Of a DNA stretch of 64,000 nucleotides, positions 55,136 through 64,000 are shown in pieces. The notes beneath the pieces are model-generated. The model made no database searches and had not been told where the DNA came from. It saw only the letters and a program-made list of their open reading frames with translations. The stretch covers positions 929,501 through 993,500 of the forward strand of contig NZ_CP104992.1 in NCBI RefSeq assembly GCF_030323265.1, written 5' to 3'. How positions within the stretch are numbered: position 1 is the stretch's first letter; each line of letters starts with the position of its first letter. Both the position numbers and the translations under genes were made by a program. This DNA comes from Terrirhizobium terrae (GTDB taxonomy: Bacteria; Pseudomonadota; Alphaproteobacteria; Rhizobiales; Rhizobiaceae).

Positions 55136-56794
55136 CTAACCGAACAGCGCGAAGCTGCTCTTCAGCGTCACCCAGATGCCCCAGAGAAGCGGAATGCCGA
55201 CCACAGCCCAGGCCATCGTCGCCTTGGCATCGAGACCGCCAGTGCCGATGCCGAAGGAACCGGTCGGACCGGGATTGGCAGCAGCGGTCTTCGCCTGCAG
55301 CGAGGCGACTTCCTCATCCGACATGAACCACTTGTCGGACAGCGGCCGGACCAGCGCATTGGCGATCAAGCCGAGCACCAGCATGCCGGCAAGGATATAC
55401 ATCGTGCCGGTATAGAGTGCCGGCCCGGGCGCCACGCCGGCGCTGATCTGTGCTTCGCGGATGTAGTTGACGACGACGGGACCGAGAATACCGGCGGTCG
55501 CCCAGGCGGTCAGCAGCCGGCCATGGATCGCGCCGACGAACTGGGTGCCGAAGACATCGGCCAGATAGGCCGGGATCGTTGCGAAACCGCCGCCATACAT
55601 CGACAGGATGATGCCGAAGGCGAGGACGAACATCGCCTTGCTGCCCATATCCGCCAGGGTCGGTGCCAGTGCGTAGAGAACGATGCCGACCAAGAAGAAG
55701 CAGTAATAGGTACTCTTGCGGCCGATCTTGTCCGACAGAGAGGCCCAGAAGAACCGCCCGCCGATGTTGAACAGCGACAACAGGCCGGTAAAGCCTGCTG
55801 CAATCGCCGCGATCTGCGCCTTCTGGCCCGCGTCGAGCTGCGAGAAGGTCAGGTCAGGCAGGCCGATCAGCGAGCCCGCGAAGATTTCCTGCAGCATCGG
55901 CGAGGCCATGCCGAGAACGCCGATACCCGCCGAGACGTTGAGGCAGAGCACGGCCCAGATCAGCCAGAACTGCGGCGTCTTGTGGGCGTCGCGCAGATGC
56001 ACATGCTTATGGGTGATCATCGTCTTACCCATGCTGACCGGCGGCGCCCAGCCTTCGGGACGCCAGCCTGCCGGCGGGATACGGTAGCCGAAGGCGCCGC
56101 CCATCATGAAAACGAAATAGATGGCCGCCATGACGATGAAGGTCTGCCAGACACCGACCGACACATCCGTCTTGAACGTATTCATCAGGATATTGGCAAG
56201 CGGAGCGCCGATCATCGCGCCGCCGCCGAAGCCCATGATCGCCATGCCGGTCGCCATGCCGCGCCGGTCGGGAAACCATTTGATCAGTGTCGAGACGGGC
56301 GAGATATAGCCGAGCCCGAGGCCGATGCCGCCGATGACGCCGGCTCCGAGCCACATCAGCCATAACTGGTGTGTCATCACGCCGATCGCGGCAATGACAA
56401 TGCCACCGCACCAGCAGCAGGCCGAGACGAAGGCAGCCTTGCGCGGGCCGACCCGCTCAAGCCAGCCGCCCCAGAGCGCCGCGGAGCAACCGAGAAGCAC
56501 GAAGAACAGCGTGTAAATCCAGCCGAGATCGGCCACGCGCCAGTTGCAGCTCGTGGTGAACAGGGCGGATACGAGATTGAGGCTGGCGCAGGAAGGATCG
56601 GGCGTGCCGGCAATCGCGCGCGTCAACGGCAACCAGAAGACGCTGAAACCATACGCCATGCCGATGCATAAGTGGATGGCGAGCGCTGCCGGCGGCACGA
56701 GCCATCGATTGAAGCCCGGTTTCGCGATGATCCGCTCCCTATCGAGCAGGCCGGGTTGTGTGAAATTCGTTGTTGTTGCCCCTGCGACTGCCAT
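55136..56794 (-). CDS. OFA-family MFS transporter (formate/oxalate type)
   Basis: A 552-residue major facilitator with about 12 helices and a C-terminal pair of extra segments. Oxalate:formate antiporter-family features include the first-helix region HLCIGMAYGFSVFWLPL, the loop KWFPDRRGMATGMAIMGFGGGA and the mid-protein GGRFFWASLSDKIGRK motif. ATG 56794 is preceded by GGAGGAGGG; a longer reading to 56839 has no comparable site. It is the last gene of the formate dehydrogenase cluster, 73 bases after fdsD, which suggests formate or oxalate uptake. Substrate by context only. Confidence 0.85.
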   Translation of the reverse strand: MAVAGATTTNFTQPGLLDRERIIAKPGFNRWLVPPAALAIHLCIGMAYGFSVFWLPLTRAIAGTPDPSCASLNLVSALFTTSCNWRVADLGWIYTLFFVLLGCSAALWGGWLERVGPRKAAFVSACCWCGGIVIAAIGVMTHQLWLMWLGAGVIGGIGLGLGYISPVSTLIKWFPDRRGMATGMAIMGFGGGAMIGAPLANILMNTFKTDVSVGVWQTFIVMAAIYFVFMMGGAFGYRIPPAGWRPEGWAPPVSMGKTMITHKHVHLRDAHKTPQFWLIWAVLCLNVSAGIGVLGMASPMLQEIFAGSLIGLPDLTFSQLDAGQKAQIAAIAAGFTGLLSLFNIGGRFFWASLSDKIGRKSTYYCFFLVGIVLYALAPTLADMGSKAMFVLAFGIILSMYGGGFATIPAYLADVFGTQFVGAIHGRLLTAWATAGILGPVVVNYIREAQISAGVAPGPALYTGTMYILAGMLVLGLIANALVRPLSDKWFMSDEEVASLQAKTAAANPGPTGSFGIGTGGLDAKATMAWAVVGIPLLWGIWVTLKSSFALFG

Positions 56795-56867
56795 AAAATC
56801 CCTCCTCCAGATCCATGACTGAAAAACAAAGGCCGGCACAGATGGCCGGCGAAATCAAAATGATTAT

Positions 56868-57185
56868 CTAGTTTTGCGGCGTCGCGAGCTCTGCCGGCTT
56901 GCTGTCGCCTCCCGCCACGCCGATCGGCGCCGGGGCAGGAGGCCTCTTGATCAATGCGGAAGCTTCCACGACCAACGGCATCAGTCCCTCTCCGCCGCGG
57001 TCGAGATGTTCGAACAGGTGCCGGCGCATGCGCGGCTCCCAGAATTTGTTGATATGGGTGGCAACGCCTTCCGTCCGCACCTTCTCCGGCTGGGACATGA
57101 AGAAGGTGGCGATCTGGTTCGCCATGCGGATCAGCTTGTCCTGTCCCTTATCATGCCCATCATCCTGGCCGGGTTCATGCGACAT
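56868..57185 (-). CDS. fdsD: formate dehydrogenase delta subunit
   Basis: A 105-residue small subunit of the soluble NAD-dependent formate dehydrogenase. The core IRMANQIATFFMSQPEKVRTEGVATHINKFWEPRMRRHL is the recognisable FdsD signature (here split by position: residues 19-56). The ends are low-complexity, Pro/Ala-rich. It overlaps the end of fdhD by 11 bases. In other bacteria FdsD is needed for activity or assembly but carries no cofactor. Confidence 0.85.
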   Translation of the reverse strand: MSHEPGQDDGHDKGQDKLIRMANQIATFFMSQPEKVRTEGVATHINKFWEPRMRRHLFEHLDRGGEGLMPLVVEASALIKRPPAPAPIGVAGGDSKPAELATPQN

Positions 57186-58002
57186 TCGAAACCGCTCCCA
57201 CGGAAATGCGCTGCGCCCCCGAAAAGATCTCGAAATCCTCGCCGCGGGTGAGCGCCACCAGCGTCATGCCTGCCTCTTCCGCGGTGCGGATGGCAAGGGC
57301 GGTGGGCGCCGAAATGGCAACTAGCGTCGAGGAGCCGAGGATTGCGGCCTTCTGCACCATCTCGACGGAGATGCGGCTGGTGACGACGACAATGCCATCG
57401 GCACCGTTGCGGCCGGCGCGGATCACCGCACCTGCCAGCTTGTCGAGTGCATTGTGCCGACCGACATCCTCGCGCACGGCAATCAACCCTTCACCGGGAA
57501 TGAAGAAGCCGGCACCGTGAACGGCGCGGGTTTCCGCATGCAGCGGCTGAGCGCCGTTGAGTGCGTCCATGGCCGTCGTGATGTCGCGCGGACCAAGCGT
57601 CATCGAGATTTCCGAGACATCCGGCACGACGCGCATCGCCTGATCGATCGACTCGATGCCGCATAGCCCGCAGCCCACCGGCCCGGCCATGTGCCGGCGA
57701 CGGGCACGCAACGCATCTTCCTTGTCCTCGGCAAGCCGCACCTGAACGTCGAGCCCACGGCCCTCGTCCAGAACCGTGACCTCCTCGATCTCGTCCATCG
57801 AGGTGATCACGCCTTCGGTCAGGCTGAAGCCGACCGCAAAGTCCTCCAGATCCGCCGGCGTGCCCATCATCACCGCATGGGTCGAACCGCCATAGGAGAA
57901 GGCGATCGGCACCTCTTCAGGCACGGAACGGCTTCCGGCACGAACGACGCCATTGCGGCGAATGATTTCCTGCGCAACGGTGGTCGTTTTGAAACCCGCC
58001 AT
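57175..58002 (-). CDS. fdhD: formate dehydrogenase accessory sulfurtransferase FdhD
   Basis: A 275-residue maturation factor that passes sulfur to the molybdenum bis-PGD cofactor before it enters formate dehydrogenase. The essential CxxC is in GCGLCGIES (about residue 113). Other marks are FSYGGSTHAVMMGTP and HGAGFFIPGEGLIAVREDVGRHNALDKL. It starts 10 bases after the fdsA stop, in the same operon. Confidence 0.94.
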   Translation of the reverse strand: MAGFKTTTVAQEIIRRNGVVRAGSRSVPEEVPIAFSYGGSTHAVMMGTPADLEDFAVGFSLTEGVITSMDEIEEVTVLDEGRGLDVQVRLAEDKEDALRARRRHMAGPVGCGLCGIESIDQAMRVVPDVSEISMTLGPRDITTAMDALNGAQPLHAETRAVHGAGFFIPGEGLIAVREDVGRHNALDKLAGAVIRAGRNGADGIVVVTSRISVEMVQKAAILGSSTLVAISAPTALAIRTAEEAGMTLVALTRGEDFEIFSGAQRISVGAVSNVA

Positions 58003-58012
58003 TCATTTGTCC

Positions 58013-60891
58013 TTACTCTGCTGCTTCCAGCTTGCCCGCAATGCGTCGCGACCGTCGCGACAGCGCGTCGTAATCGCTCTGCCATTCGGTGGGGCCGTTG
58101 GATGGTGATACCTGAACTGCCGTCACTTTATACTCAGGGCAGTTTGTCGCCCAGTCCGAAAAATCGGTTGTTATGACATTAGCCTGCGTATCCGGATGGT
58201 GGAAGGTTGTATAGACCACCCCCGGCGCCACGCGGTCGGTGATCAGCGCCCTGAGCGTCGTATCGCCGGAGCGGCTGGCAAGCTTGATCCAGTCGCCATC
58301 CTTCACGCCGCGCTGTTCGGCATCATGCGGATGGATCTCCAGCCGGTCTTCCGCATGCCAGGCGACATTCTCCGTCCGACGCGTTTGGGCGCCGACATTA
58401 TACTGGCTGAGGATGCGGCCGGTCGTGAGAAGCAGCGGGAAGCGCGGGCCGGTGCGCTCGTCCGTCGCCACATATTCGGTGCGAATGAACTTGCCCTTGC
58501 CGCGCACGAAGCCGTCGACATGCATGATCGGCGAACCTTCCGGATGCGCCTCGTTGCACGGCCACTGAACCGAGCCGAGCTTTTCCAGATAATCGTAGGA
58601 GACGAGCGCGAAGCTCGGCGTCGTCGCGGCAATCTCATCCATGATTTCGGACGGATGCGCATAGTTCCAGTTGAGCCCCATCGCCTGGGCAAGCTTTTGG
58701 GTCACTTCCCAGTCGGCATAACCGTTCTTCGGGCTCATCACCTTGCGGACGCGGTTGATACGCCGCTCGGCATTGGTGAAGGTGCCGTCCTTTTCCAGGA
58801 AGGTCGAACCCGGCAGAAAGACATGGGCGTAATTGGCCGTCTCATTTAAAAAGAGGTCGTGCACGACGACACATTCCATCGCTTCGAGGCCGGCCGAGAC
58901 ATGCTTGGTATCCGGATCGGACTGCAGGATATCCTCGCCCTGAATGTAGATGCCCTTGAACGTGCCCTCGACGGCGGCATCCAGCATATTGGGGATGCGC
59001 AGGCCCGGTTCGTTGGCGAGCGTCACGCCCCAGAGTTTCTCGAACGTGTCGCGTGTGGCATCGTCCGAAATATGGCGATAGCCCGGCAGCTCGTGCGGGA
59101 AGGAGCCCATGTCGCAGGAGCCCTGCACATTGTTCTGGCCGCGCAGCGGGTTCACCCCGACGCCCGGGCGACCGATATTGCCGGTTGCCATCGCAAGATT
59201 GGCGATCGCCATGACAGTCGTCGAGCCCTGACTGTGCTCGGTAACGCCGAGCCCGTAATAGATCGCCCCGTTGCCGCCGGTGGCAAACAGCCGGGCAGCG
59301 CCGCGGATCAGCGAAGGCTCGACGCCGGTGAACGGTTCGATCGCTTCCGGGCTGTGCTGCTCTTCGGCGACGAAGGCCGCCCAATCCTCGAATTCCGACC
59401 AGTCGCAGCGCTCGCGGATGAATTGTTCGTCGAACAGGCCTTCGGTAACGATGACATGCGCCAGCGCCGTCATGACTGCAACATTGGTGCCGGGCTTCAG
59501 CGGCAGGTGGTAGGCAGCCGCGACATGCGGTGTCTTGACGAGATCGATGCGGCGCGGATCGATGACGATCAGCTTGGCGCCCTGGCGCAAACGCTTCTTC
59601 AGCCGCGAGCCGAAGACCGGATGCCCGTCGGTCGGGTTGGCGCCGATCACGATCACCACGTCGGTATGTTCGACGCTGTCGAAATTCTGCGTGCCGGCCG
59701 AGGTGCCGAACGCCTGGCCGAGACCGTAGCCGGTCGGCGAATGGCAGACGCGGGCGCAGGTATCAACATTGTTGTTGCCGAAACCGGCGCGGATCAGCTT
59801 CTGAACGAGGAAGGTTTCCTCATTGGTGCAGCGCGACGAGGTGATGCCGCCAATCGATCCCGGCCATACTGATACTGGATGCGGCGAAACTCGGAGGCGA
59901 CATGCGCATAGGCCTCTTCCCAGGTCACTTCTCGCCATGGATCGGAGATCTTTTCGCGGATCATCGGGTTGAGGATGCGGTCCTTGTGGGTCGCATAGCC
60001 ATACGCAAAGCGGCCCTTGACGCAGGAATGGCCGCGGTTCGCCTGCCCGTCCTTCCACGGCACCATACGAACCAGCTCTTCGCCGCGCATCTCCGCCTTG
60101 AAGGAACAGCCGACGCCGCAATAGGCGCAGGTCGTCACCGCCGAATGTTCCGGCTGGCCGATCGAAATCACCGACTTTTCCATCAGCGTCGCCGTCGGGC
60201 AGGCCTGCACGCAGGCGCCGCAGGAGACGCATTCGGAATCGAGAAAATGCTCGTGCGCGCCGGGCGATACCCGGCTCCCGAAACCACGTCCCTCGATCGT
60301 CAGCGCGAACGTGCCCTGCACTTCCTCGCAGGCGCGCACGCAGCGGGAGCAGACGATGCATTTCGACGGGTCATAGGTGAAGTAAGGGTTCGACTCGTCC
60401 TTCGGCATCCACTTGGCGTTGATCTCGCCGCTGTTGCGGGCGCGGACATGGTTGTCACCCTCATAGCCGTAGCGGACATCGCGCAGGCCGACGGCGCCCG
60501 CCATGTCCTGCAATTCGCAGTCACCATTGGCGGCGCAGGTGAGACAGTCGAGCGGATGGTCGGAGATATAAAGCTCCATCACGCCCTTGCGGATATCCTT
60601 CAGCCGGCCCGTCTGAGTATGAACCACCATGCCCGCCGCAACGGGCGTGGTGCAGGAAGCGGGCGTGCCGTTGCGCCCCTCGATCTCGACGAGGCACAGG
60701 CGGCAGGAGCCGAACGCATCGACCATATCGGTGGCGCAGAGCTTCGGCACCTTGATACCGGCCTCCATCGAGGCCCGCATGATCGACGTGCCTTCCGGCA
60801 CGGTAATGTCGCGACCGTCGATGGTAAGTGTCACCTGGGCCTCAGACCGCGATGCCGGCGTGCCGTAGTCGATTTCATGAACGAGGGACAT
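58013..60891 (-). pseudogene. fdsA: NAD-dependent formate dehydrogenase alpha (catalytic) subunit, frameshifted as read
   Basis: About 959 residues when repaired. Order: N-terminal [2Fe-2S] ferredoxin-like domain (FGSCRLCLVEIEG), a His/Cys cluster (DHPLDCLTCAANGDC), two [4Fe-4S] ferredoxin motifs (CIVCSRCVRAC, CVSCGACVQAC), then the molybdopterin domain with its own cluster (CAYCGVGCSF). The metal ligand is Cys, not selenocysteine, in CARVCHSPTG. The frame breaks near 59856: one missing T would turn GRDRLAA into GRDSIGGITSSRC and the second frame then runs to the stop. The enzyme oxidises formate to CO2, giving electrons to FdsB/FdsG and NAD. Confidence 0.93.
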
Positions 60892-60903
60892 GCGTTGCTC
60901 CTC

Positions 60904-61119
60904 CTAGCTTGCGCTCTTTTCGGCCAGCGTGTGCGCCACAAGCGCATTCGCATGGCCGTGCCCGAGACCGTGCTCGGCTTTCAGCCAGCCCACGATTTCC
61001 ATATGTTTCCTGCCGGCCTGCTGCAGGATCAGGCTCTTCCAGTGCTCGATCGGCTTGCCATATGTTTTCTCTATCGACGGGAAATAGCTCGCCGGACCCT
61101 TGACCTTCGTCTCCGTCAT
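60904..61119 (-). CDS. DUF4287 protein inside the formate dehydrogenase operon
   Basis: A 71-residue protein, almost entirely a DUF4287 domain: KVKGPASYFPSIEKTYGKPI, HWKSLI, KHMEIVGWLKAEHGLGHGHANALV. The start ATG 61119 overlaps the fdsB stop by 4 bases (ATGA), and the end is 12 bases before fdsA, so it is translationally embedded in the operon. DUF4287 has no established activity and is often a stand-alone or fused small helical domain. An upstream in-frame start at 61215 would lie wholly inside fdsB and is rejected. Confidence 0.82.
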   Translation of the reverse strand: MTETKVKGPASYFPSIEKTYGKPIEHWKSLILQQAGRKHMEIVGWLKAEHGLGHGHANALVAHTLAEKSAS

Positions 61120-62671
61120 TCCGCAGCCTCCACCATCGGTGCCGGCGAAAAGTCCTCCGGGAAATGCTTCATCGCGCTCATCACCGGATAGGGCGTGAAC
61201 CCGCCGAGCGCACACAACGAGCCGAATTTCATCGTGTTGCAGAGGTCGGCGAGCAGTGCCCGGTTCTTATCCGGCTCGATGCCTTGCCTGATCTTGTCGG
61301 CGGTTTCGACGCCGCGGGTCGAGCCGATGCGGCAGGGCGTGCACTTGCCGCAGCTTTCGATGGCGCAGAATTCCATCGCGAACCGCGCCTGCTTCAGCAT
61401 GTCGGCCGTATCGTCGAACACCGTGATGCCCGCATGGCCGATCAGCCCATCCTTGGCCGCGAAGGATCTGTAATCGAACGGTGTGTTGAACAGTGCCCGC
61501 GGGAAATAGGCGCCGAGCGGCCCGCCCACCTGCACCGCCTTGACCGGCCGTCCCGTCGACGTGCCGCCGCCGATATGATCGACGATCTCGCCGAGCGAAA
61601 GGCCGAAGGCCGTCTCGAACAACCCGCCATGCTTGACGTTGCCGGCGATCTGGATCGGGATAGTACCGCGCGACCGGCCCATGCCGAAATCGCGATAGAA
61701 CTCCGCGCCGCGATCCATGATGATCGGCACCGAGGCGAGCGAAATGACATTGTTGACCACCGTCGGCCTGCCGAGAAAGCCCTGCAGCGCCGGCAGCGGC
61801 GGCTTTGCACGCACAATGCCGCGCTTGCCTTCCAGCGAATTGAGCAGCGACGTCTCCTCGCCGCAGACATAGGCGCCGGCACCGGACCGGATTTCCATGT
61901 CGAAGACGTGGGCGGAGTCGAGTACCGAAGGCCCGAGAATGCCGGCTTGCCGAGCGATCTCTACCGCCGTCGTCATCGTCGCGATCGCATGCGGATATTC
62001 CGAGCGGATATAGACATAACCCTTGGTCGCGCCGGTCGCGACCGCGGCAATCGCCATGCCCTCGATCAGCACGAAGGGATCACCCTCCATGATCATCCGG
62101 TCGGCGAAGGTCGCGCTGTCGCCTTCATCTGCATTGCAGACGATGTATTTTTGGCTAGCCGCCGCATCCAACACCGTCTTCCACTTGATGCCGGTCGGGA
62201 AACCCGCGCCGCCGCGACCGCGAAGACCGCTGTCGGTGACCTGTTTGACGATATCCGCCGGCGCCATGCCGACAGCCTTTTCAAGCCCCTTCAAGCCCTG
62301 GTACTGGCGATAGTCATCTAGCGAAAGCGGATCGGTGACGCCGCAGCGGGCGAAGGTCAGGCGTGTCTGCTGACGAAGGAAGGAATTTCCTTCGTCAGCC
62401 CAAGACAGAGTTCATGGCCTCCGCCTTCGATCAGGCCCGCATCGAACAGGCCTCCCACATCGCCGGGTTTGACCGGCCCGTAGGCGATACGGCCGCGCTC
62501 GGTCCGCACCTCCACCAGAGGCTCCAGCCAGAACATGCCGCGTGACCCGTTGCGCACGATCCGGGCCTCAAGCCCGCGGGCTTTCACTTCCCGTTCGATG
62601 GCCTTCGCCACCTTCTCGGCGCCGAGCGCTAGGGCGGCCGCATCCTTGGGAACGAAAATCGTTACGGTCAT
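61116..62671 (-). pseudogene. fdsB: NAD-dependent formate dehydrogenase beta (FMN/NADH) subunit, frameshifted as read
   Basis: About 518 residues when repaired. The N-terminal thioredoxin-like domain (MTVTIFVPKDAAALALGAEK) is in one frame up to LTKEIP. The rest (LRQQTRLTFARCGVTDPLSL, then the NuoF-like domain) is in another; one missing T near 62380-62390 explains it (EIPFLRQQ). The NuoF part has FMN-binding GRGGAGFPTGIKW, CNADEGD, YVCGEETSLLNSLEG and the [4Fe-4S] motif ESCGKCTPCRIG. It passes electrons from FdsA to NAD. It overlaps fdsG by 4 bases and the DUF4287 gene by 4. Confidence 0.92.
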
Positions 62672-63147
62672 CGGCGTGCCTCCGCCACCATGTCGGCAAG
62701 ACAGTGCTCGTCGACCCGGCCATAGACTTCATCATCCAGCATCGCCGCCGGCGCGCAGGCGCAGAGGCCGAGACAGTAGACGGGCTCCAGCGTCACCGCG
62801 CCGTCGAGCGTCGTCTGGTGGAAATCGATGCCGAGCAATTGCCGCGCCCGATCTGCAATATGGTCGCTGCCCATCGATTGACAGGCCTCGGCCCGACAGA
62901 GCTTCAGCACATGCCGGCCCGCCGGATGGTCGCGGAACTCGTGATAAAAGGTAACGACGCCATGCACCTCGGCACGCGACAGGTTGAGCTCGCTGGCAAT
63001 GACCGGCTTTACCTCTTCCGGCACGTAACCGAACTCCGCCTGAATGGCATGCAGGATCGGCAGCATCGGACCTTCCAGGCCTTTCAGCTCCTGGATGATC
63101 GGAAGGGCACGCTCGGCATAGGCGCCGCTCGCTACACGCACATTCAT
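62668..63147 (-). CDS. fdsG: NAD-dependent formate dehydrogenase gamma subunit
   Basis: A 159-residue NuoE-like [2Fe-2S] thioredoxin-fold subunit. Cluster ligands are in LCRAEACQSMG and VYCLGLCACAPA. The helical N-terminal half has LPILHAIQAEFGYVPEEV, and HGVVTFYHEFRDHPAG precedes the cluster. ATG 63147 (MNVRVASGAYAERA) is preceded by GGGAGG; the upstream start at 63189 adds a basic leader and is less likely. First structural gene of the operon; its promoter should lie in the 128-base gap before the LysR gene. Confidence 0.92.
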   Translation of the reverse strand: MNVRVASGAYAERALPIIQELKGLEGPMLPILHAIQAEFGYVPEEVKPVIASELNLSRAEVHGVVTFYHEFRDHPAGRHVLKLCRAEACQSMGSDHIADRARQLLGIDFHQTTLDGAVTLEPVYCLGLCACAPAAMLDDEVYGRVDEHCLADMVAEARR

Positions 63148-63275
63148 TCCTGACAGCCTCCCAGCCATTCGCCGCGAAGGAAAAACCAAAGCGGCAAATG
63201 CATTTATGTTGCCGGAAGTCTGACAAGAGGTAGCAGCAGGATCAATAAGGCTGTTCGGTTACGCGATAGAAAAAA

Positions 63276-64000
63276 CTATCGATTTTCGTCGCTCAAGTTG
63301 AGGCTGCGCGCCTCGTGAAGCAAAGCGGAAACGAGCGGCGTGAACGGTTCGCGATGCGTGGCGACCAGCCCGACGACATGCACCGCTTCGGGCTCGACGA
63401 TCAGGAATCATGCGAATCTTGTCCGAAAATCCGAAGGATCGGGCGACATTTCGCGGCATTATGCTTGCCCACCGCCCCGTTGCGACGTGGGAAAGCAGAA
63501 CGACCATGGAATTCGATTCCAGCATCGGCCTTACCGGGATACCGGCATTGCTCAGGTTCTGGTTGATAATGCGCCGGTTCTGCATGTCCGGGGTCAATAG
63601 GCAAAGCCGAACGCCGCCCATATCGGCCCAGGTCACGGTTTCGCGATCTGCGAATGCCGTGCCTTCGGCGGTGACGAGCGTGTAGCGCTCGGCATAGAGC
63701 GGTACGCTGGTGACCCGACCAAGCGGCTCGTTATCGAGATAGGTGATCCCCGCATCGATCTCGAAATTGTCGAGCTGGGACAGAACCTGCAGCGAGTTTC
63801 GCGAGACAACCGAGAAGGTCACATCCGGATGCCGGGCCTGGAACGGCTCTGTCAGCCGCGGCACCATGGCAAGCGCGGTCGGGATGACGGCGAGCCTGAT
63901 ATGGCCGGTCAGGCCTTTGTGGGCCGCACGCATCTCCTCTCGCATGGTGCGGGCATCACCGACGATACGGCGCGCCCATTCCAGCACCCGCTGGCCCTCC
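63276..64000 (-). CDS. LysR-family transcriptional regulator, partial, C-terminal frameshift
   Basis: The effector-binding domain only; the helix-turn-helix half lies beyond the window end (the frame is open at 64000 with EGQRVLEWARRIV). Typical LysR features are TGHIRLAVIPTALAMVPRL at the start of the sensor domain and SRNSLQVLSQLDNFEIDAGI. Near 63402 one surplus base shifts the frame; corrected, the protein ends PIVEPEAVHVVGLVATHREP...LNLSDENR with stop at 63276. It is co-directional with and upstream of fdsG and is a candidate regulator of formate metabolism (FdsR-like), although such regulators are often divergent. Confidence 0.85.

Noticed and set aside
59902..62321. Long plus-strand frames opposite fdsA and fdsB
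   Set aside because: His/Arg/Asp-rich shadow translations without motifs; the minus strand encodes cofactor-binding subunits.
1..64000. CRISPR array, prophage or insertion sequence
   Set aside because: No regularly spaced repeats, transposase, integrase (other than XerD) or phage structural genes were seen.

Overview
The window is a chromosomal segment of an alphaproteobacterium, most likely Rhizobiaceae (Rhizobium/Agrobacterium/Sinorhizobium relatives). The evidence is high GC, ALA synthase (C4 heme pathway), aerobic cobaltochelatase CobS/CobT, a CpdR-type receiver beside hpt, a TIGR02302/DUF4175 protein after lysA, the order aroK-aroB-CorC near bolA/DnaJ/cobS/cobT, and dxr facing hemA. This placement rests on recognised families and gene order, not on a database search. 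Almost everything is core chromosome; there is no phage, insertion sequence or CRISPR array.

Layout. 1-9.9 kb: argH 3' end, an LptM-like lipoprotein, lysA, a large Gln-rich membrane protein, cpdR, hpt, a broken membrane protein gene, ftsE-ftsX and a YdcF-family gene. 10-17 kb: plsC, a ChaC-like cyclotransferase, DUF2125, hisC-tyrC, an NTF2-like gene, a methyltransferase, gloB and DUF985. 17-25 kb: two tiny membrane-protein genes, an EamA exporter, DUF3108, rpmB, a queuosine-precursor transporter, a phytase-like protein, cobS-cobT and a DnaJ protein. 25-36 kb: bolA, aroK-aroB with a shortened CorC gene, a small membrane protein plus xerD, accA, an L,D-transpeptidase with a TusA protein, a D,D-carboxypeptidase with a COG0523 GTPase, and an M20 amidohydrolase. 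36-40 kb: tRNA-Arg(CCT) and an oxygen-sensing module made of a hybrid FixL-like heme-PAS kinase, a FixK-like regulator and a divergent OmpR-type regulator, with a K-box-like direct repeat in the shared promoter. 40-55 kb: DUF2937, an FAD monooxygenase, dxr, hemA, a glycine-zipper lipoprotein, tamA-tamB, cheW and a soluble double-PAS chemoreceptor. 55-64 kb: an NAD-dependent formate dehydrogenase operon (fdsG-fdsB-DUF4287-fdsA-fdhD-fdsD) followed by an OFA-family transporter and preceded by a LysR gene that runs off the window.

The most interesting biology is the hFixL/FixK/OmpR-type module with its K-box-like site, together with a FixK/FNR-type palindrome upstream of hemA, which suggests low-oxygen control of heme synthesis. 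A two-copy, highly structured interspersed repeat sits at two convergent gene junctions. A DUF4287 gene is translationally coupled inside the formate dehydrogenase operon.

Major caveat: about sixteen single-base frameshifts can be read in otherwise well-conserved genes, including plsC, xerD (three that cancel), tamB (two), fdsA and fdsB. Many look like single missing bases, some in short homopolymers. Their density, and the fact that essential genes are hit, point to sequence or assembly errors rather than gene decay. Genes flagged as frameshifted should be read that way.
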